A stretch of DNA of 52,108 nt, taken from JACPFV01 sp038043245 (GTDB lineage Bacteria; Pseudomonadota; Gammaproteobacteria; Nevskiales; Nevskiaceae). Of the stretch, positions 1-8,443 are shown in pieces. Below the pieces are notes generated by a model. The model saw nothing but the letters and a program-made list of their open reading frames with translations. It did no database searches and was not told the origin of the DNA. The stretch is from assembly GCA_038043245.1 (NCBI GenBank), contig JBBTCH010000017.1:1-52108 (forward strand). Direction: 5' to 3'. Position 1 is the stretch's first letter, and each line of letters begins with the position of its first letter. Position numbers and translations under genes: made by a program.

Positions 1-808
1 GCATCATGAAGATGAAGGCTTGCAGCGCGACGATCAGGATGTGGAAGATGGCCCAGCCGGCGCCGAGCAGGATGCCGGCGGCGGTGCCAACGAGGCCGGT
101 GGCGGCCCACAGCCACAGCAGCAGGAAGATGATTTCGCCCGCATACATGTTGCCGAACAGACGCAGCGAGTGCGACAGCGGCTTCGAGATGTATTCGATC
201 ATCTGCATGCCGAAGTTGGCGCACATCGCCAGCGGCAGCAGCACCCAGCTCAGCGGGTTCAACGTGAGCTTGGGCGCGCCGAAGGGCGCGAAAAACAGTT
301 CATGGATGAAGCCGCCGACGCCCTTGACCTTGATGGCGAAGAAGATCATCAGCGCCCACACCGACAGCGCCAGCGCAAAGGTGGCGTTGACATCCGCAGT
401 CGGCACCAGGCGGAACTCGTGCACGCCGAACAGGCCCAAAACCCAGGCCATGACGTCCACCGGCAGGAAGTCCATGGCGTTCATGAACAGCACCCACATG
501 AACACCGTCAGCGCCAACGGCGCGACGAAGGAGATGTCCTTGTGGAAGATGCTCTTGACCTGATCGTTGACGAACTCGACACAGAGCTCAACGAAGGCCA
601 CGCGCTTGTTGGGCACGCCGGCGGTGACGCCGCGCACGACCCACCAGAGAAATCCGAACACCAGCGTACCGAGGATCGCTGACGTCACCAGCGTGTCCAA
701 GTGCAGCGTCATGAAGCTGCCGTCGCCAACCGGCTGCCGCAGAAACGACAGGTGATGGCCAATGTAGCTGGCCGGCGTCATTGCCTGTTCGGTGTTTTCT
801 GCGGACAT
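1..808 (-). CDS. atpB: F-type ATP synthase subunit a (partial, C-terminus outside window)
   Basis: Subunit a of the membrane F0 sector, which forms the proton half-channels next to the c-ring. The reading frame starts at the ATG complementary to 806-808 and runs leftward off the window, so only about the last 15-20 residues should be missing. I translated it by hand: several hydrophobic helices and the family signature SLRLFGNMYAGE are present, including the essential arginine, and the visible end reads AFIFMM. It lies 15 nt downstream of atpI in the usual atpI-atpB order, so the rest of the atp operon should continue to the left. Identification is near certain. Confidence 0.97.
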   Translation of the reverse strand, partial: MSAENTEQAMTPASYIGHHLSFLRQPVGDGSFMTLHLDTLVTSAILGTLVFGFLWWVVRGVTAGVPNKRVAFVELCVEFVNDQVKSIFHKDISFVAPLALTVFMWVLFMNAMDFLPVDVMAWVLGLFGVHEFRLVPTADVNATFALALSVWALMIFFAIKVKGVGGFIHELFFAPFGAPKLTLNPLSWVLLPLAMCANFGMQMIEYISKPLSHSLRLFGNMYAGEIIFLLLWLWAATGLVGTAAGILLGAGWAIFHILIVALQAFIFMM

Positions 809-823
809 GTTTATCGTTCTTCC

Positions 824-1237
824 CTAAGCCTTTCTTGTAAACCACAACGCCAGCCACTGCGCCTTGAGCGCGGCGATGACACCGACGATCAGGGCCAACC
901 ACATCAAGGGCTTCAGCTTGGCCGCAACCAGCACCAGCAGCGCCGCCGTCAGTCCCAGCTTCAGCATCTCCCCACCCAGCATCGCCGTCGGCGACAACAC
1001 CCCGACCTTGGCGACTCGCAGCGTCAGCCACAAGGCCAGGACCGTGTTCGCGAGTGCCACCGCAGCGCCACCGCCGAACAACGAAGCCGCCCCGGTGGTT
1101 CCTGCCACTGCCCAGGCCGCTGCGGTCAGTGTCAGAACCGTGAGCCATTGCAGGGCGATAGCAGTACCGACCGTCGCCCACCATTTGGCCAATGGCGTCT
1201 GTTTCTGCGTTGTCGCGACGGCAGTGACTTCGTCCAT
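824..1237 (-). CDS. atpI: ATP synthase protein I (AtpI)
   Basis: A 137-residue membrane protein with four hydrophobic segments and a short polar N-terminus, the size and layout of AtpI, the non-structural first product of many atp operons that assists c-ring assembly or Mg2+ supply. AtpI sequences diverge strongly, so the call rests mainly on position: it sits 15 nt upstream of atpB on the same strand, downstream of rsmG-parA-parB and an inserted SDR gene. The 222-nt gap to the divergent DUF2970 gene must hold the atp promoter, but I cannot pick -35 and -10 boxes there with confidence. Confidence 0.85.
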   Translation of the reverse strand: MDEVTAVATTQKQTPLAKWWATVGTAIALQWLTVLTLTAAAWAVAGTTGAASLFGGGAAVALANTVLALWLTLRVAKVGVLSPTAMLGGEMLKLGLTAALLVLVAAKLKPLMWLALIVGVIAALKAQWLALWFTRKA

Positions 1238-1459
1238 CGCGGCGACCGGCCAAATCGTGGGGCGCGAAGTTTACTTGCGCGGTCTTGGACGGGTCAATGA
1301 TTTTCGTGAAAAACCCGCCACCCGCTCATTGCCCTTTTGGGCTGTTTCCCGGTGGATTCGCGAAAATAGTGGTACTAAATGTGTATCAGCGCATTGCGAT
1401 CTGCGGCCAAAATTGCCCGAAATTGGCCCTGAGCGGGCGGTCAAAGATATGCTGAGGAA

Positions 1460-1678
1460 ATGGATGAACCGACCACCCCTTCGACGAAACCGACCTGGTC
1501 ACAGGCTCTGCTGAGCGCACTGGCCGCAGCGTTCGGCGTGCAAAGCTCGAAGAACCGTCAGCGTGACTTTTCTGCGCACAGCCCGTGGAAGTTCATCGTC
1601 ATGGGTCTGGTCATGACCGCCATCTTCATCGCCACGATTTTGCTCGTGGTGAAGGCCGTGCTACCGCAATCGTCCTAG
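1460..1678 (+). CDS. DUF2970 family small membrane protein
   Basis: A 72-residue protein of the DUF2970 type. A central stretch (about residues 20-38: LAAAFGVQSSKNRQRDF) carries the family's FGVQS-x-x-N-R-x-R-DF pattern, and one transmembrane helix follows (about 44-66). Function is unknown for the family. It is divergent from atpI, and its stop overlaps the stop of the convergent SDR gene by 4 nt (1675-1678). A GAGGA sequence sits immediately before the ATG, unusually close for a ribosome binding site. A second ATG at 1464 is in another frame and would not give this protein. Confidence 0.8.
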   Translation: MDEPTTPSTKPTWSQALLSALAAAFGVQSSKNRQRDFSAHSPWKFIVMGLVMTAIFIATILLVVKAVLPQSS

Positions 1679-2460
1679 CGTTTCATCCCTTTCGAGGTAA
1701 TTCTTCCAAGTACGCCACGCGGCGTCAGGTGGCCTGCGGCGGCCATGAGTTTGGTCGTGGTGCCCGGAAGGCAGACGGCCTTGCCGGCCTTGAAGGACTT
1801 GAGACAGTCCGAGACGACGCGATCCGACGTCATCATCATGCCCTTGGGTACCGTGCTCCGCAGTCGTTCGGAACCGGTCGCCTCGAAGAACGGCGTGTCC
1901 ACCGGCCCCGGGCACAGCGCGGTGACGGTGATGCCCTTGCTGGCGTACTCGCCGCGGATGCCGTGCGAGAACGACAGCACGAAAGCCTTGGTGGCCGCAT
2001 ACACCGACATGTAAGGCAGAGGCTGGAAGGCGGCAGCGGATGCGACGTTGATGATGCCGCCGAAGCCGCGCTCGACCATGCCGGGCAGGAACGCATGTGT
2101 GAGATCCACCACCGCTGCGCAATTGAGCGCGATCTCGTTGTATTCGCGTGCGGCGTCCTGATTCAGGAATGCGCCGACCGTGCCGAAACCGGCGTTGTTC
2201 ACCAGCAGGTCGACCTGATATCCGCGCTTGGCGACTTCGGCCGCAAGTGCGGCACCCGGCGAAACCTTGCCAAGATCGGCGGCGATGACTTCGACATCGG
2301 CGCCGTAATCCTTGGTGATGCGCGCCGCGAGTTGCTTGAGTTTGTCTTCGGAGCGCGCGACCAGGATCAGATCGGAGCCTTCAGCGGCGAGCTTGTGCGC
2401 GAAGATCTCGCCGATGCCGCTGGAGGCGCCGGTAATCAACGCGGTTTTGTAATGGGTCAT
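1675..2460 (-). CDS. SDR family oxidoreductase
   Basis: A 261-residue short-chain dehydrogenase/reductase. The N-terminal Rossmann motif TGASSGIG (about residues 10-17) binds the NAD(P) cofactor, NNAG follows near residue 88, and the catalytic Ser and YxxxK pair (YAATK, about 155-159) is intact. The substrate cannot be told from sequence; the closest general type is the YqjQ/DltE-like acyl or keto reductase group. It is 12 nt downstream of parB on the same strand with an AGGAAC ribosome binding site, and so interrupts the usual parB-atpI neighbourhood. Probably cytoplasmic and co-transcribed with rsmG-parA-parB. Confidence 0.9.
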   Translation of the reverse strand: MTHYKTALITGASSGIGEIFAHKLAAEGSDLILVARSEDKLKQLAARITKDYGADVEVIAADLGKVSPGAALAAEVAKRGYQVDLLVNNAGFGTVGAFLNQDAAREYNEIALNCAAVVDLTHAFLPGMVERGFGGIINVASAAAFQPLPYMSVYAATKAFVLSFSHGIRGEYASKGITVTALCPGPVDTPFFEATGSERLRSTVPKGMMMTSDRVVSDCLKSFKAGKAVCLPGTTTKLMAAAGHLTPRGVLGRITSKGMKR

Positions 2461-2472
2461 CGGATGTTCCTT

Positions 2473-3309
2473 TTACTTGATGTGTTTGAGCAGCTTGTCC
2501 AGCTCGGCGGAATTCTTGAAGGCGACGCTCAACACGCCGCGTCCGGATCTGGATTGCTGGATGCGCACCGGCAAGCCAATCCTGCGTGCGACATCGGATT
2601 CAAAGCGATGCGGCGCACGCTTCGGCGTGGTTTTGATCTTGTGTGAATCGGCGCCATGCAGCAGGGCTTCGAGCGCGCGCACCGACAGTTGCTGATCCGC
2701 CGCCAGTTTTGCCAGCGACGATTGCCGTGCGCCAGAAACACCGAGCAGCACCTTGGCGTGACCGAAGCTGAGTTTCATCGCGCGCACCAGCGCCTGCACG
2801 TCCTCGTTCAACTCGAACAAGCGCAGCAGATTGCTCACGGCTGCGCGTGATTTGCCGACCGCTTCGGCACATTTGTCGTGCGTCAGCCCGCATTCCTTGA
2901 CCAGTTTTTGCAGGGCCTGGGCTTCTTCCAGCGGATTCAAATCCGCGCGCTGGATGTTCTCGACCAGCGCCACCGCCATCGCACCACGCTCATCCAGGTT
3001 GCGGATGACCACCGGCACATTCTTCAGGCCGGCGACCTGCGCCGCGCGCCAGCGGCGTTCGCCGGCGACGATCTCGTATTTGTTGGCGCTTAAGGGGCGC
3101 ACCACCAGGGGCTGCACCACGCCCTGCGCCTTGATCGATTCGGCCAGCGACTCCAGCGCTTCTTTCTCGAACGCACGTCGCGGCTGATGCTTGCCGGGCG
3201 AAAGTGCAGTGACGGCCAGCTCGCGCTGTTCGTCGGACGCTGTCTCGGTGCGCGCCGGCGAACCGAGCAGTGCATCAAGCCCTCGACCAAGTCCTCTATG
3301 AGGTTTCAT
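2473..3309 (-). CDS. parB: Chromosome-partitioning protein ParB
   Basis: A 278-residue ParB/Spo0J protein that spreads from parS sites as a CTP-dependent clamp and loads SMC. The N-terminal RGLGRGLDALLG segment is the ParA-contacting leader. The CTP-binding N-domain spans about residues 30-120 with the GERRWRAA box, followed by the DNA-binding helix-turn-helix (about 140-170) and a C-terminal dimerisation region. Its start overlaps the parA stop by 4 nt (3306-3309), so the two are translationally coupled. A second, ParA-less ParB is encoded at 39812; this copy is clearly the canonical partner of ParA. Confidence 0.96.
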   Translation of the reverse strand: MKPHRGLGRGLDALLGSPARTETASDEQRELAVTALSPGKHQPRRAFEKEALESLAESIKAQGVVQPLVVRPLSANKYEIVAGERRWRAAQVAGLKNVPVVIRNLDERGAMAVALVENIQRADLNPLEEAQALQKLVKECGLTHDKCAEAVGKSRAAVSNLLRLFELNEDVQALVRAMKLSFGHAKVLLGVSGARQSSLAKLAADQQLSVRALEALLHGADSHKIKTTPKRAPHRFESDVARRIGLPVRIQQSRSGRGVLSVAFKNSAELDKLLKHIK

Positions 3310-4079
3310 TTGCCTGAATCATGCCTTCTGATGATTTCGCCGGCCAGCGCCAGATACGCCTGCGCACCGGCCGATGAGGCGTCGTACAGCAGCGCCGGCA
3401 CACCGTGGCTCGGCGCCTCGGCCAGCCGCACGTTGCGCGGCACGATCGAGCGATAGACCTTGTCGCCGAAGTGGCTGGTCAATTGTGTCGAGACGTCGTT
3501 CGACAGGTTGTTGCGCGGATCGAACATGGTGCGCAGCAGGCCTTCGAGTTCGAGCCTGGGGTTGATCAGCTTGCGGATCTTCTCGACGGTATCGAGTAGC
3601 GCGGTCAGACCTTCTAGCGCGTAATACTCACACTGCATCGGCACCAGCACACCGGTGGCAGCAACCAGCGCGTTCACGGTCAGTTTCGACAGCGCGGGCG
3701 GGCAATCGAGCAGGATGTAGTCATAGTCCGATGCGACATCGGCAAGGCCCGACTTCAATGCGAAATCGCCGGCGGCGACGTCGCGCAGCTTGATCTCGGC
3801 CTCGGTCATGTCGCCGTTGGCGGGGATCAGCGCGAAGCCCAGTGCCGGCAGGTTCTGCACCACCTGCTTCGCCGTGGCTTTTTCCAGCAGCAGGTCGCGG
3901 CAGGTTTTGTCGCACTTGTTCTTGTCGACGCCGACGCCCATCGTCGCATTGCCCTGGGCATCGAGGTCCACCAGCAGCACGCGGCGCTTGGTCGCAGCAA
4001 GCGAAGCGGCGAGATTCACCGAGGTCGTCGTCTTACCGACGCCGCCTTTCTGGTTGGCGACCGCGAGGATACGGGTCAC
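3306..4079 (-). CDS. parA: Chromosome-partitioning ATPase ParA
   Basis: A 257-residue ParA/Soj Walker ATPase that drives segregation of the ParB-bound origin region. The deviant Walker A motif KGGVGKTT lies at about residues 11-18 and a DCPP Walker B-type motif (LLDCPPALS) near residue 123. It overlaps rsmG upstream (4 nt) and parB downstream (4 nt), giving a rsmG-parA-parB unit typical of the origin-proximal region in gammaproteobacteria. Length and motifs are normal for a chromosomal ParA. Confidence 0.97.
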   Translation of the reverse strand: MTRILAVANQKGGVGKTTTSVNLAASLAATKRRVLLVDLDAQGNATMGVGVDKNKCDKTCRDLLLEKATAKQVVQNLPALGFALIPANGDMTEAEIKLRDVAAGDFALKSGLADVASDYDYILLDCPPALSKLTVNALVAATGVLVPMQCEYYALEGLTALLDTVEKIRKLINPRLELEGLLRTMFDPRNNLSNDVSTQLTSHFGDKVYRSIVPRNVRLAEAPSHGVPALLYDASSAGAQAYLALAGEIIRRHDSGK

Positions 4080-4696
4080 AGCTTGAGGCCGGCAATCACC
4101 AGATGCCGCTCCTCGTCGAGGCCCGGCACCCGCAATTTCTTGGTTTCAATCAGCCGCACCTCAGCAGGAATCTCCGCCATCTCCGCGGGATCAAGCCGGC
4201 CCTTCATCGCCAGCAAGGTGCCTTCGAGCGACACCAGCCGCGCGCAGGCCGCGAAGAAGTCCGACAGCGAGGCGAACGCGCGCGAAATCACCTGATCGAA
4301 CGGCTGCGCCGGCTGGTAGTTTTCCACGCGCGACTGCACGACCTCGACGTTGGTCAGTTTCAGCACGCGTTTCGCCTGTCGCATGAACCGCGCTTTCTTG
4401 CCGTTGCTGTCGAGCATGGTGACTTGCAGCTGCGGATTCGCCAGCGCCAGCGGGATACCCGGCAAGCCGGCGCCGCTGCCGACGTCGAGCACGCGACCGC
4501 TGACGTGCGGCAGGACCACCAGCGAGTCGAGCAAGTGGCGCGTCACCATTTCGTCGCGGTCACGCACGGCAGTGAGGTTGTAAGCGGCATTCCAGCGTTC
4601 CAGTTCGTCGAGATAAGTCGAAAGAGGCGCAGCCAGCGTCGGGGCGAGATTCAAGGCCTGCAACCCGGCCGACAGGCGGATTTCGACGCGGCGCAT
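4076..4696 (-). CDS. rsmG: 16S rRNA m7G527 methyltransferase RsmG (GidB)
   Basis: A 206-residue SAM-dependent methyltransferase that modifies G527 of 16S rRNA. The SAM-binding glycine loop VLDVGSGAGLPGIPLAL (about residues 69-85) is highly characteristic, followed by the MLDSNGKKARF segment that matches the family. It is first in the rsmG-parA-parB unit. mnmG, normally directly upstream, is absent here and lies at 35874 on the other strand. The ATG at 4694-4696 gives a normal family length. Confidence 0.95.
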   Translation of the reverse strand: MRRVEIRLSAGLQALNLAPTLAAPLSTYLDELERWNAAYNLTAVRDRDEMVTRHLLDSLVVLPHVSGRVLDVGSGAGLPGIPLALANPQLQVTMLDSNGKKARFMRQAKRVLKLTNVEVVQSRVENYQPAQPFDQVISRAFASLSDFFAACARLVSLEGTLLAMKGRLDPAEMAEIPAEVRLIETKKLRVPGLDEERHLVIAGLKL

Positions 4697-5010
4697 TCAT
4701 TCGTTGGCAGGCAGGCAGGGCCGCAGAGTATAGACGAGCGGTTTTTCGTCCCACCCGCTTACGCCATTTCAAATCGTTTTCAGGAGCTCGGCAGAAATCG
4801 ATGATACATTTTCAGTATCATTATTTTTCCGGACTTGGGCTCAAAAGCCAAAAACAGCTGTAGGCGGGCGGTGATTCCTTGAGCCCGCTGATGTGTTTTA
4901 TCTAGTGGCCAGCCCCGGATCGGAGTCGCCCAAGCCGGGGCTTGGCGCTATGCTTGCTTGTGAAACATTTGTGTCGGAGCAGGGACGCTCCTTAACCTGA
5001 GGCTTCCTTC
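4697..5010. other. Divergent intergenic region between rsmG and the seven-gene operon
   Basis: This 314-nt stretch has no credible gene. It contains a perfect 7-bp inverted repeat (4801-4821, listed separately), a longer GC-rich hairpin (AGCCCCGG 4911-4918 with CCGGGGCT 4935-4942) and a small hairpin (GGAGC 4976-4980, GCTCC 4987-4991) followed by CTTAAC just before the first ATG of the operon. Both the rsmG promoter (leftward) and the operon promoter (rightward) must lie here, but no confident pair of promoter boxes could be chosen by eye. Confidence 0.6.
4801..4821. promoter_or_regulatory. AT-rich palindrome ATGATAC-N7-GTATCAT, candidate operator
   Basis: A perfect 7-bp inverted repeat, ATGATAC and GTATCAT, separated by ATTTTCA and followed by TTATTTTT. 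It is 105 bp from the rsmG start and 190 bp from the first gene of the seven-gene operon. A close relative (GATACATTTTTGTATCA) occurs at 12917-12933, just past the end of that operon. The symmetry fits a dimeric repressor site; a weak terminator or the scar of an insertion are alternatives. No cognate regulator is identifiable. Confidence 0.45.
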
Positions 5011-5655
5011 ATGTACCGCTGCATCCCGAAATTGCTGTCGGTCGTCCTGCTGTTGACCGTCGGCGCATCCCACGCGGCCACACCCGCTGACGGCACGCTC
5101 ACCGACGCCAGCGGCCCGGTCACCTTCACGGGCGGGCCGTTCGTGGTGCCGAACATTGTCGGTACGGTGTCCTACCAGAATGACGGCCCGCTATTGTGCG
5201 ACGCGGCGCAAGTGCAGGCGATGCTCTGCGACTCGTTCACGGTCAACGTCAGCATCCCTGAAAAATTCCGCAGCGACGACAAGAACAAGAAAGAAGTCGT
5301 TCAGATGCTCATCGGTTACGTGTCGCTGGCAGCGCCGGCCGACGCGCAGGTGGATTTTGACGTGTTCGTCTTCGACGCCGCCGGCGCCGAGATCGGACGC
5401 GGCATCAGCAATGGCGGCATTCCGGAGACCATCACCGTGCCGCTGTCGGCGCTCAAGGACGGCAGCTACGTCATCAAGATCATCCCGGCCGTGCCGCTCG
5501 GCGCCAGCTATACCGGTGAAGTGCGTCTGGGTCGCGGCAGCAAATCCGACGAAGTTGAGTCCAAGGACGGCAGCGGTCTGATGCTCGGCGCTTTCGGCGT
5601 GCCGGCGTTGCTCACCCTGCTGGGTCTGGCGCTACCGCGCAGACGCCAGCAATAA
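5011..5655 (+). CDS. Secreted paralogue 1: conserved N-domain plus C-terminal anchor tail
   Basis: A 214-residue exported protein of unknown function. A signal peptide (about residues 1-22, ending SHA) precedes a beta-rich domain (about 23-175). That domain has the operon's shared landmarks: SGPVTFTGGPFVVPN near the start, two cysteines in a C-x(n)-CDSFTVNV arrangement, EKFR-x-D-x-KNKKEVVQ, a DFDVFVFDAAG strand pair, and PLSALKDGSYV. The tail (about 185-214) reads GSGLMLGAFGVPALL, then a hydrophobic run, then PRRRQQ, like a C-terminal sorting signal. It is first of seven co-directional genes and lies 14 nt before the next. A pre-peptidase C-terminal-like jelly roll is possible but unproven. 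Confidence 0.85.
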   Translation: MYRCIPKLLSVVLLLTVGASHAATPADGTLTDASGPVTFTGGPFVVPNIVGTVSYQNDGPLLCDAAQVQAMLCDSFTVNVSIPEKFRSDDKNKKEVVQMLIGYVSLAAPADAQVDFDVFVFDAAGAEIGRGISNGGIPETITVPLSALKDGSYVIKIIPAVPLGASYTGEVRLGRGSKSDEVESKDGSGLMLGAFGVPALLTLLGLALPRRRQQ

Positions 5656-5669
5656 CCTCAGAGGCTTTT

Positions 5670-6923
5670 ATGAAACTGCATCGTTTTGCTGCACTCGCAC
5701 TGTTTACGCTCACCGCCCCGGTCTGGGCCGCCACCCCTGCCGGCGGGGAATTGAGCGCCGAGACGTCCGAACTCGCCTGGGAGGGCGACGGTCCCTACGT
5801 GTTCACCAATCTCACGCCGCAACTTGGCGCAGGTGGGCAACCACCCATCTGCGAGGAACTGCAGCCGTTCGGCTGCGATATCTTCACGCTGACGGTCAAT
5901 GTCAGCGACAAGTTCCGCGCGGACGAGAAAAACAAAAAGGAAGTCGTCACCGTCGGCATCACCTTTCCACAGGATCCAGGCGGCCAGGTGGACTACGACC
6001 TTTACATCTATGACTCTTCCGGCACCGAGGTGGGCAGCTCTGCAGACGGTGCGCCGCAGACTTCCGAAACCGTGACGTTTCCGCTGAAAGCCCTGAAGAA
6101 CGGGGACTACTCAGTCCAGGTGATCATCTTCACGCCGCTGGGCACCGACTACAGCGGAGTGGCGCGCATCGGACGGCTCGGAAAATCCGATACCTGCACG
6201 CTGCCCGGCATCGTCCTCGCCGATGACGCCGCAGGTGATGGCAATATCAGCCCGCTCAATGTTCCCGCCGCCCCCGGCGGCGGCGCGATTCCCTCGCCGT
6301 TTCCCTCGGATGACATCACGCAACTCGCGGTCGCCGAGCCGGCCGGTACCACCGGCCTGCTCGCGTTCACGCTCAAGGTCGCGAGCCTCGCGCAGATTAC
6401 GCCGCAGACGCGCTGGCTGGTGAGCTTCACCGCACCCGACGGCAGCACGCCGTATCTGGCCATGTCCACCGCCGATCTCGGCAGCCAGCAAGCGCCGATA
6501 TTCGAATATGGAACATCAGCCGGAACGCCTACGCCGGTGTCGGTGGGCGTCTACACCCATTTAGGTGCGCTTGACGCCAGCAGCAGCTTCAACGCCGACG
6601 GCACCATCACGCTGGTGCTGGACCCTTCGCTGCTCGGGCTCAAGCCGGGCGACAAGCTGGATAACGTTTTCGCCAAGGTGCGCCGCTCCTTGCCGGAAGA
6701 GGCCATGAATGCCGGCCTGACCAATGACGACACCACGGTGGCCGAGATGCCGGTGAGCTACACCCTGGCCGGCAACAGCGCCTGCCCGGCGAAGTCCGCC
6801 GCGATCAGCAGTGGCAACGTCAGCACCGCCGGCAAATCCGGCGGCCTGCTGCTCGGCGCATTCGGATTTCCCGCACTGTTCTCTTTTTTTGGTCTGGCGC
6901 TGCTGCGCCGGCGCTTCATTTAA
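5670..6923 (+). CDS. Secreted paralogue 2 with an added middle domain and anchor tail
   Basis: A 417-residue exported protein. The signal peptide (about 1-20, APVWA) is followed by the shared N-domain (about 21-170), with CEELQPFGCDIFTLTVNV, DKFRADEKNKKEVV, VDYDLYIYDSSG and PLKALKNGDYSV. A second, unrecognised beta-rich domain (about 175-385) begins CTLPGIVLADDAAGD and ends at a cysteine in NSAC. It resembles the extra domain seen after proteolysis or PPC modules in other secreted proteins, but I cannot name it. The tail SGGLLLGAFGFPALF, hydrophobic run and LRRRFI closes the protein. Second gene of the operon, 17 nt before the next. Confidence 0.85.
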   Translation: MKLHRFAALALFTLTAPVWAATPAGGELSAETSELAWEGDGPYVFTNLTPQLGAGGQPPICEELQPFGCDIFTLTVNVSDKFRADEKNKKEVVTVGITFPQDPGGQVDYDLYIYDSSGTEVGSSADGAPQTSETVTFPLKALKNGDYSVQVIIFTPLGTDYSGVARIGRLGKSDTCTLPGIVLADDAAGDGNISPLNVPAAPGGGAIPSPFPSDDITQLAVAEPAGTTGLLAFTLKVASLAQITPQTRWLVSFTAPDGSTPYLAMSTADLGSQQAPIFEYGTSAGTPTPVSVGVYTHLGALDASSSFNADGTITLVLDPSLLGLKPGDKLDNVFAKVRRSLPEEAMNAGLTNDDTTVAEMPVSYTLAGNSACPAKSAAISSGNVSTAGKSGGLLLGAFGFPALFSFFGLALLRRRFI

Positions 6924-6940
6924 TTTCCAGGAGCCTTCCC

Positions 6941-7795
6941 ATGAAACTGCACACACTCGCCACCGTTGCCCTGTTCTCTCTCGCCGCGCCCGTCTGGGCC
7001 ACCACGCCCGCCAGCGGCGAGCTGACCGAAGCCAGCGGCCCGCAAACCTTCACCGGCGGCCCCTATCTGATGCCGACACCGGCGGGCATCACCGCCGATG
7101 CGCGCGAAGTCGGCTGCACGATCCCGCAGTCCTGCGACGAGTACGCGTTGACGGTCAATATCAGCGACAAGTTCCGCACGGATGCGAAAAACGCCAAGGA
7201 AGTCGTGCAAATCATCATGACGCACAGCCACCCCGAGCCCACCACCGTCGGCGCGACCGCCGACGTTGACCTGTACCTGGTGGACTCCGCTGGCGTGGAC
7301 GTTGCCAGTTCAACCGGCAGCACCGCCACCGAGGCGATCACCGTGCCGCTGAAAACACTCAAGAACGGCAGCTACACGGTGCTGCTGATCACCGGCCTGC
7401 CGCTGGGCGTCAGCGAATCGGTGGAGATCCGCGTCGGCCGCGGCAAGGCCGCGACCAAGCAACTGGTGATCGCGCCGATGGTGGCCGCCCCCGGCGAGGT
7501 CGTCGCCTACGACGCCTCCTCTCTCGACGGCAGCGCATTCAGTTTCGGTGACGGCGAAAGCACCACCAGCGCCGACGGCACGGCTGAGCATGTCTATGCG
7601 CAGCCGGGCACCTATCAGGCGCGCGTCAGCAATGCCGACGGAAAATCACTGGCGATGCAGCCGGTGGTGGTCAGCGAGACCGCCTCCGGCGTCGCCGCCG
7701 TTACCGACAAGTCCAGCAGCAATTTCGGCGGCGCTTTCGGGCTGCCGGCGCTGTTCGCGCTGCTCGGTCTGGCGCTGTTGCGGCGTCGCGTTTAA
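6941..7795 (+). CDS. Secreted paralogue 3 with PKD-like domain and anchor tail
   Basis: A 284-residue exported protein. A signal peptide (about 1-20) almost identical to that of paralogue 2 precedes the shared N-domain (about 21-165: SGPQTFTGGPYLMP, CTIPQSCDEYALTVNI, DKFRTDAKNAKEVVQ, VDLYLVDSAG, PLKTLKNGSYTV). A short PKD-like fold follows (about 170-245), with FSFGDGE and EHVYAQPGTYQARV, the usual FGDG and PGTY landmarks of that surface-protein module. The tail is FGGAFGLPALFALL, a hydrophobic run and RRRV, slightly shorter than in the siblings. Only 3 nt separate it from the next gene. Confidence 0.85.
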   Translation: MKLHTLATVALFSLAAPVWATTPASGELTEASGPQTFTGGPYLMPTPAGITADAREVGCTIPQSCDEYALTVNISDKFRTDAKNAKEVVQIIMTHSHPEPTTVGATADVDLYLVDSAGVDVASSTGSTATEAITVPLKTLKNGSYTVLLITGLPLGVSESVEIRVGRGKAATKQLVIAPMVAAPGEVVAYDASSLDGSAFSFGDGESTTSADGTAEHVYAQPGTYQARVSNADGKSLAMQPVVVSETASGVAAVTDKSSSNFGGAFGLPALFALLGLALLRRRV

Positions 7796-7798
7796 ATC

Positions 7799-8425
7799 AT
7801 GCGCAAGCTTCTCGCAGCGTTCGCGCTGACGCTGTCCGCGTCAGCGTGGGCGGCGACTCCAGCGTCGGGCGAACTCACCGACGCCAGCGGGCCGATCGTC
7901 TTCACCGGCGGCCCGTTCGTAGTGCCGAACCCGACGTCGGACGTCAACGGGCTCGCAGGTGGTCCCGTGGTCTGCGAGCCGATGCTGATGAACTGCGACG
8001 AGTTCGCGCTCACCGTCGCCATCCCGGAAAAATTCCGCAAGGACGAGAAGAACAAGAAAGAAGTCGTGCAGATCGCACTGACCTTTGGCGGCGCCACGCC
8101 CGAACTCGATGCCCAGGCGGATTTCGAACTGTACATTCTCGATGCAGCCGGCGAGCCGTTTGCGGAGTCGGTGTCTGGCTCAGGCGCCCCCGAAACCGTG
8201 ACCCTGCCGCTGAAGCAGTTCCCCGATGGCGCTTACACCGTGCGCATCCTTGCCTACAACGGCCTCGGCGGCAGCTACAGCACCGGAGTGCGCGTTGGGC
8301 GTGGCGGCAAAGCCGGCGAAGAGGCCGCTGAAGGCAAGAGCGGCGATGGCCTGCTGCTGGGCGCGTTCGGCTGGCCCGCCCTGTTCATCCTGTTGGGCAA
8401 CGTCCTGTTGCGCCGTTTCCGCTAA
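7799..8425 (+). CDS. Secreted paralogue 4: conserved N-domain plus anchor tail
   Basis: A 208-residue exported protein with the simplest layout, matching paralogue 1 throughout. Signal peptide about 1-18 (SAWA). The shared domain (about 19-165) shows SGPIVFTGGPFVVPNP, CEPMLMNCDEFALTV, EKFRKDEKNKKEVVQ, DFELYILDAAG and PLKQFPDGAYTV. The tail GKSGDGLLLGAFGWPALF continues into a hydrophobic stretch ending LLRRFR. It starts 3 nt after paralogue 3, so translation is probably coupled, and ends 18 nt before the first propeller protein. Function unknown. Confidence 0.85.
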   Translation: MRKLLAAFALTLSASAWAATPASGELTDASGPIVFTGGPFVVPNPTSDVNGLAGGPVVCEPMLMNCDEFALTVAIPEKFRKDEKNKKEVVQIALTFGGATPELDAQADFELYILDAAGEPFAESVSGSGAPETVTLPLKQFPDGAYTVRILAYNGLGGSYSTGVRVGRGGKAGEEAAEGKSGDGLLLGAFGWPALFILLGNVLLRRFR

Positions 8426-8443
8426 AACGTCCTGAGGTTCACC

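Noticed and set aside
1585..2646. Open frame of 353 codons on the plus strand across the SDR and parB genes
   Set aside because: It crosses two well supported minus-strand genes and begins inside the DUF2970 gene in another frame.
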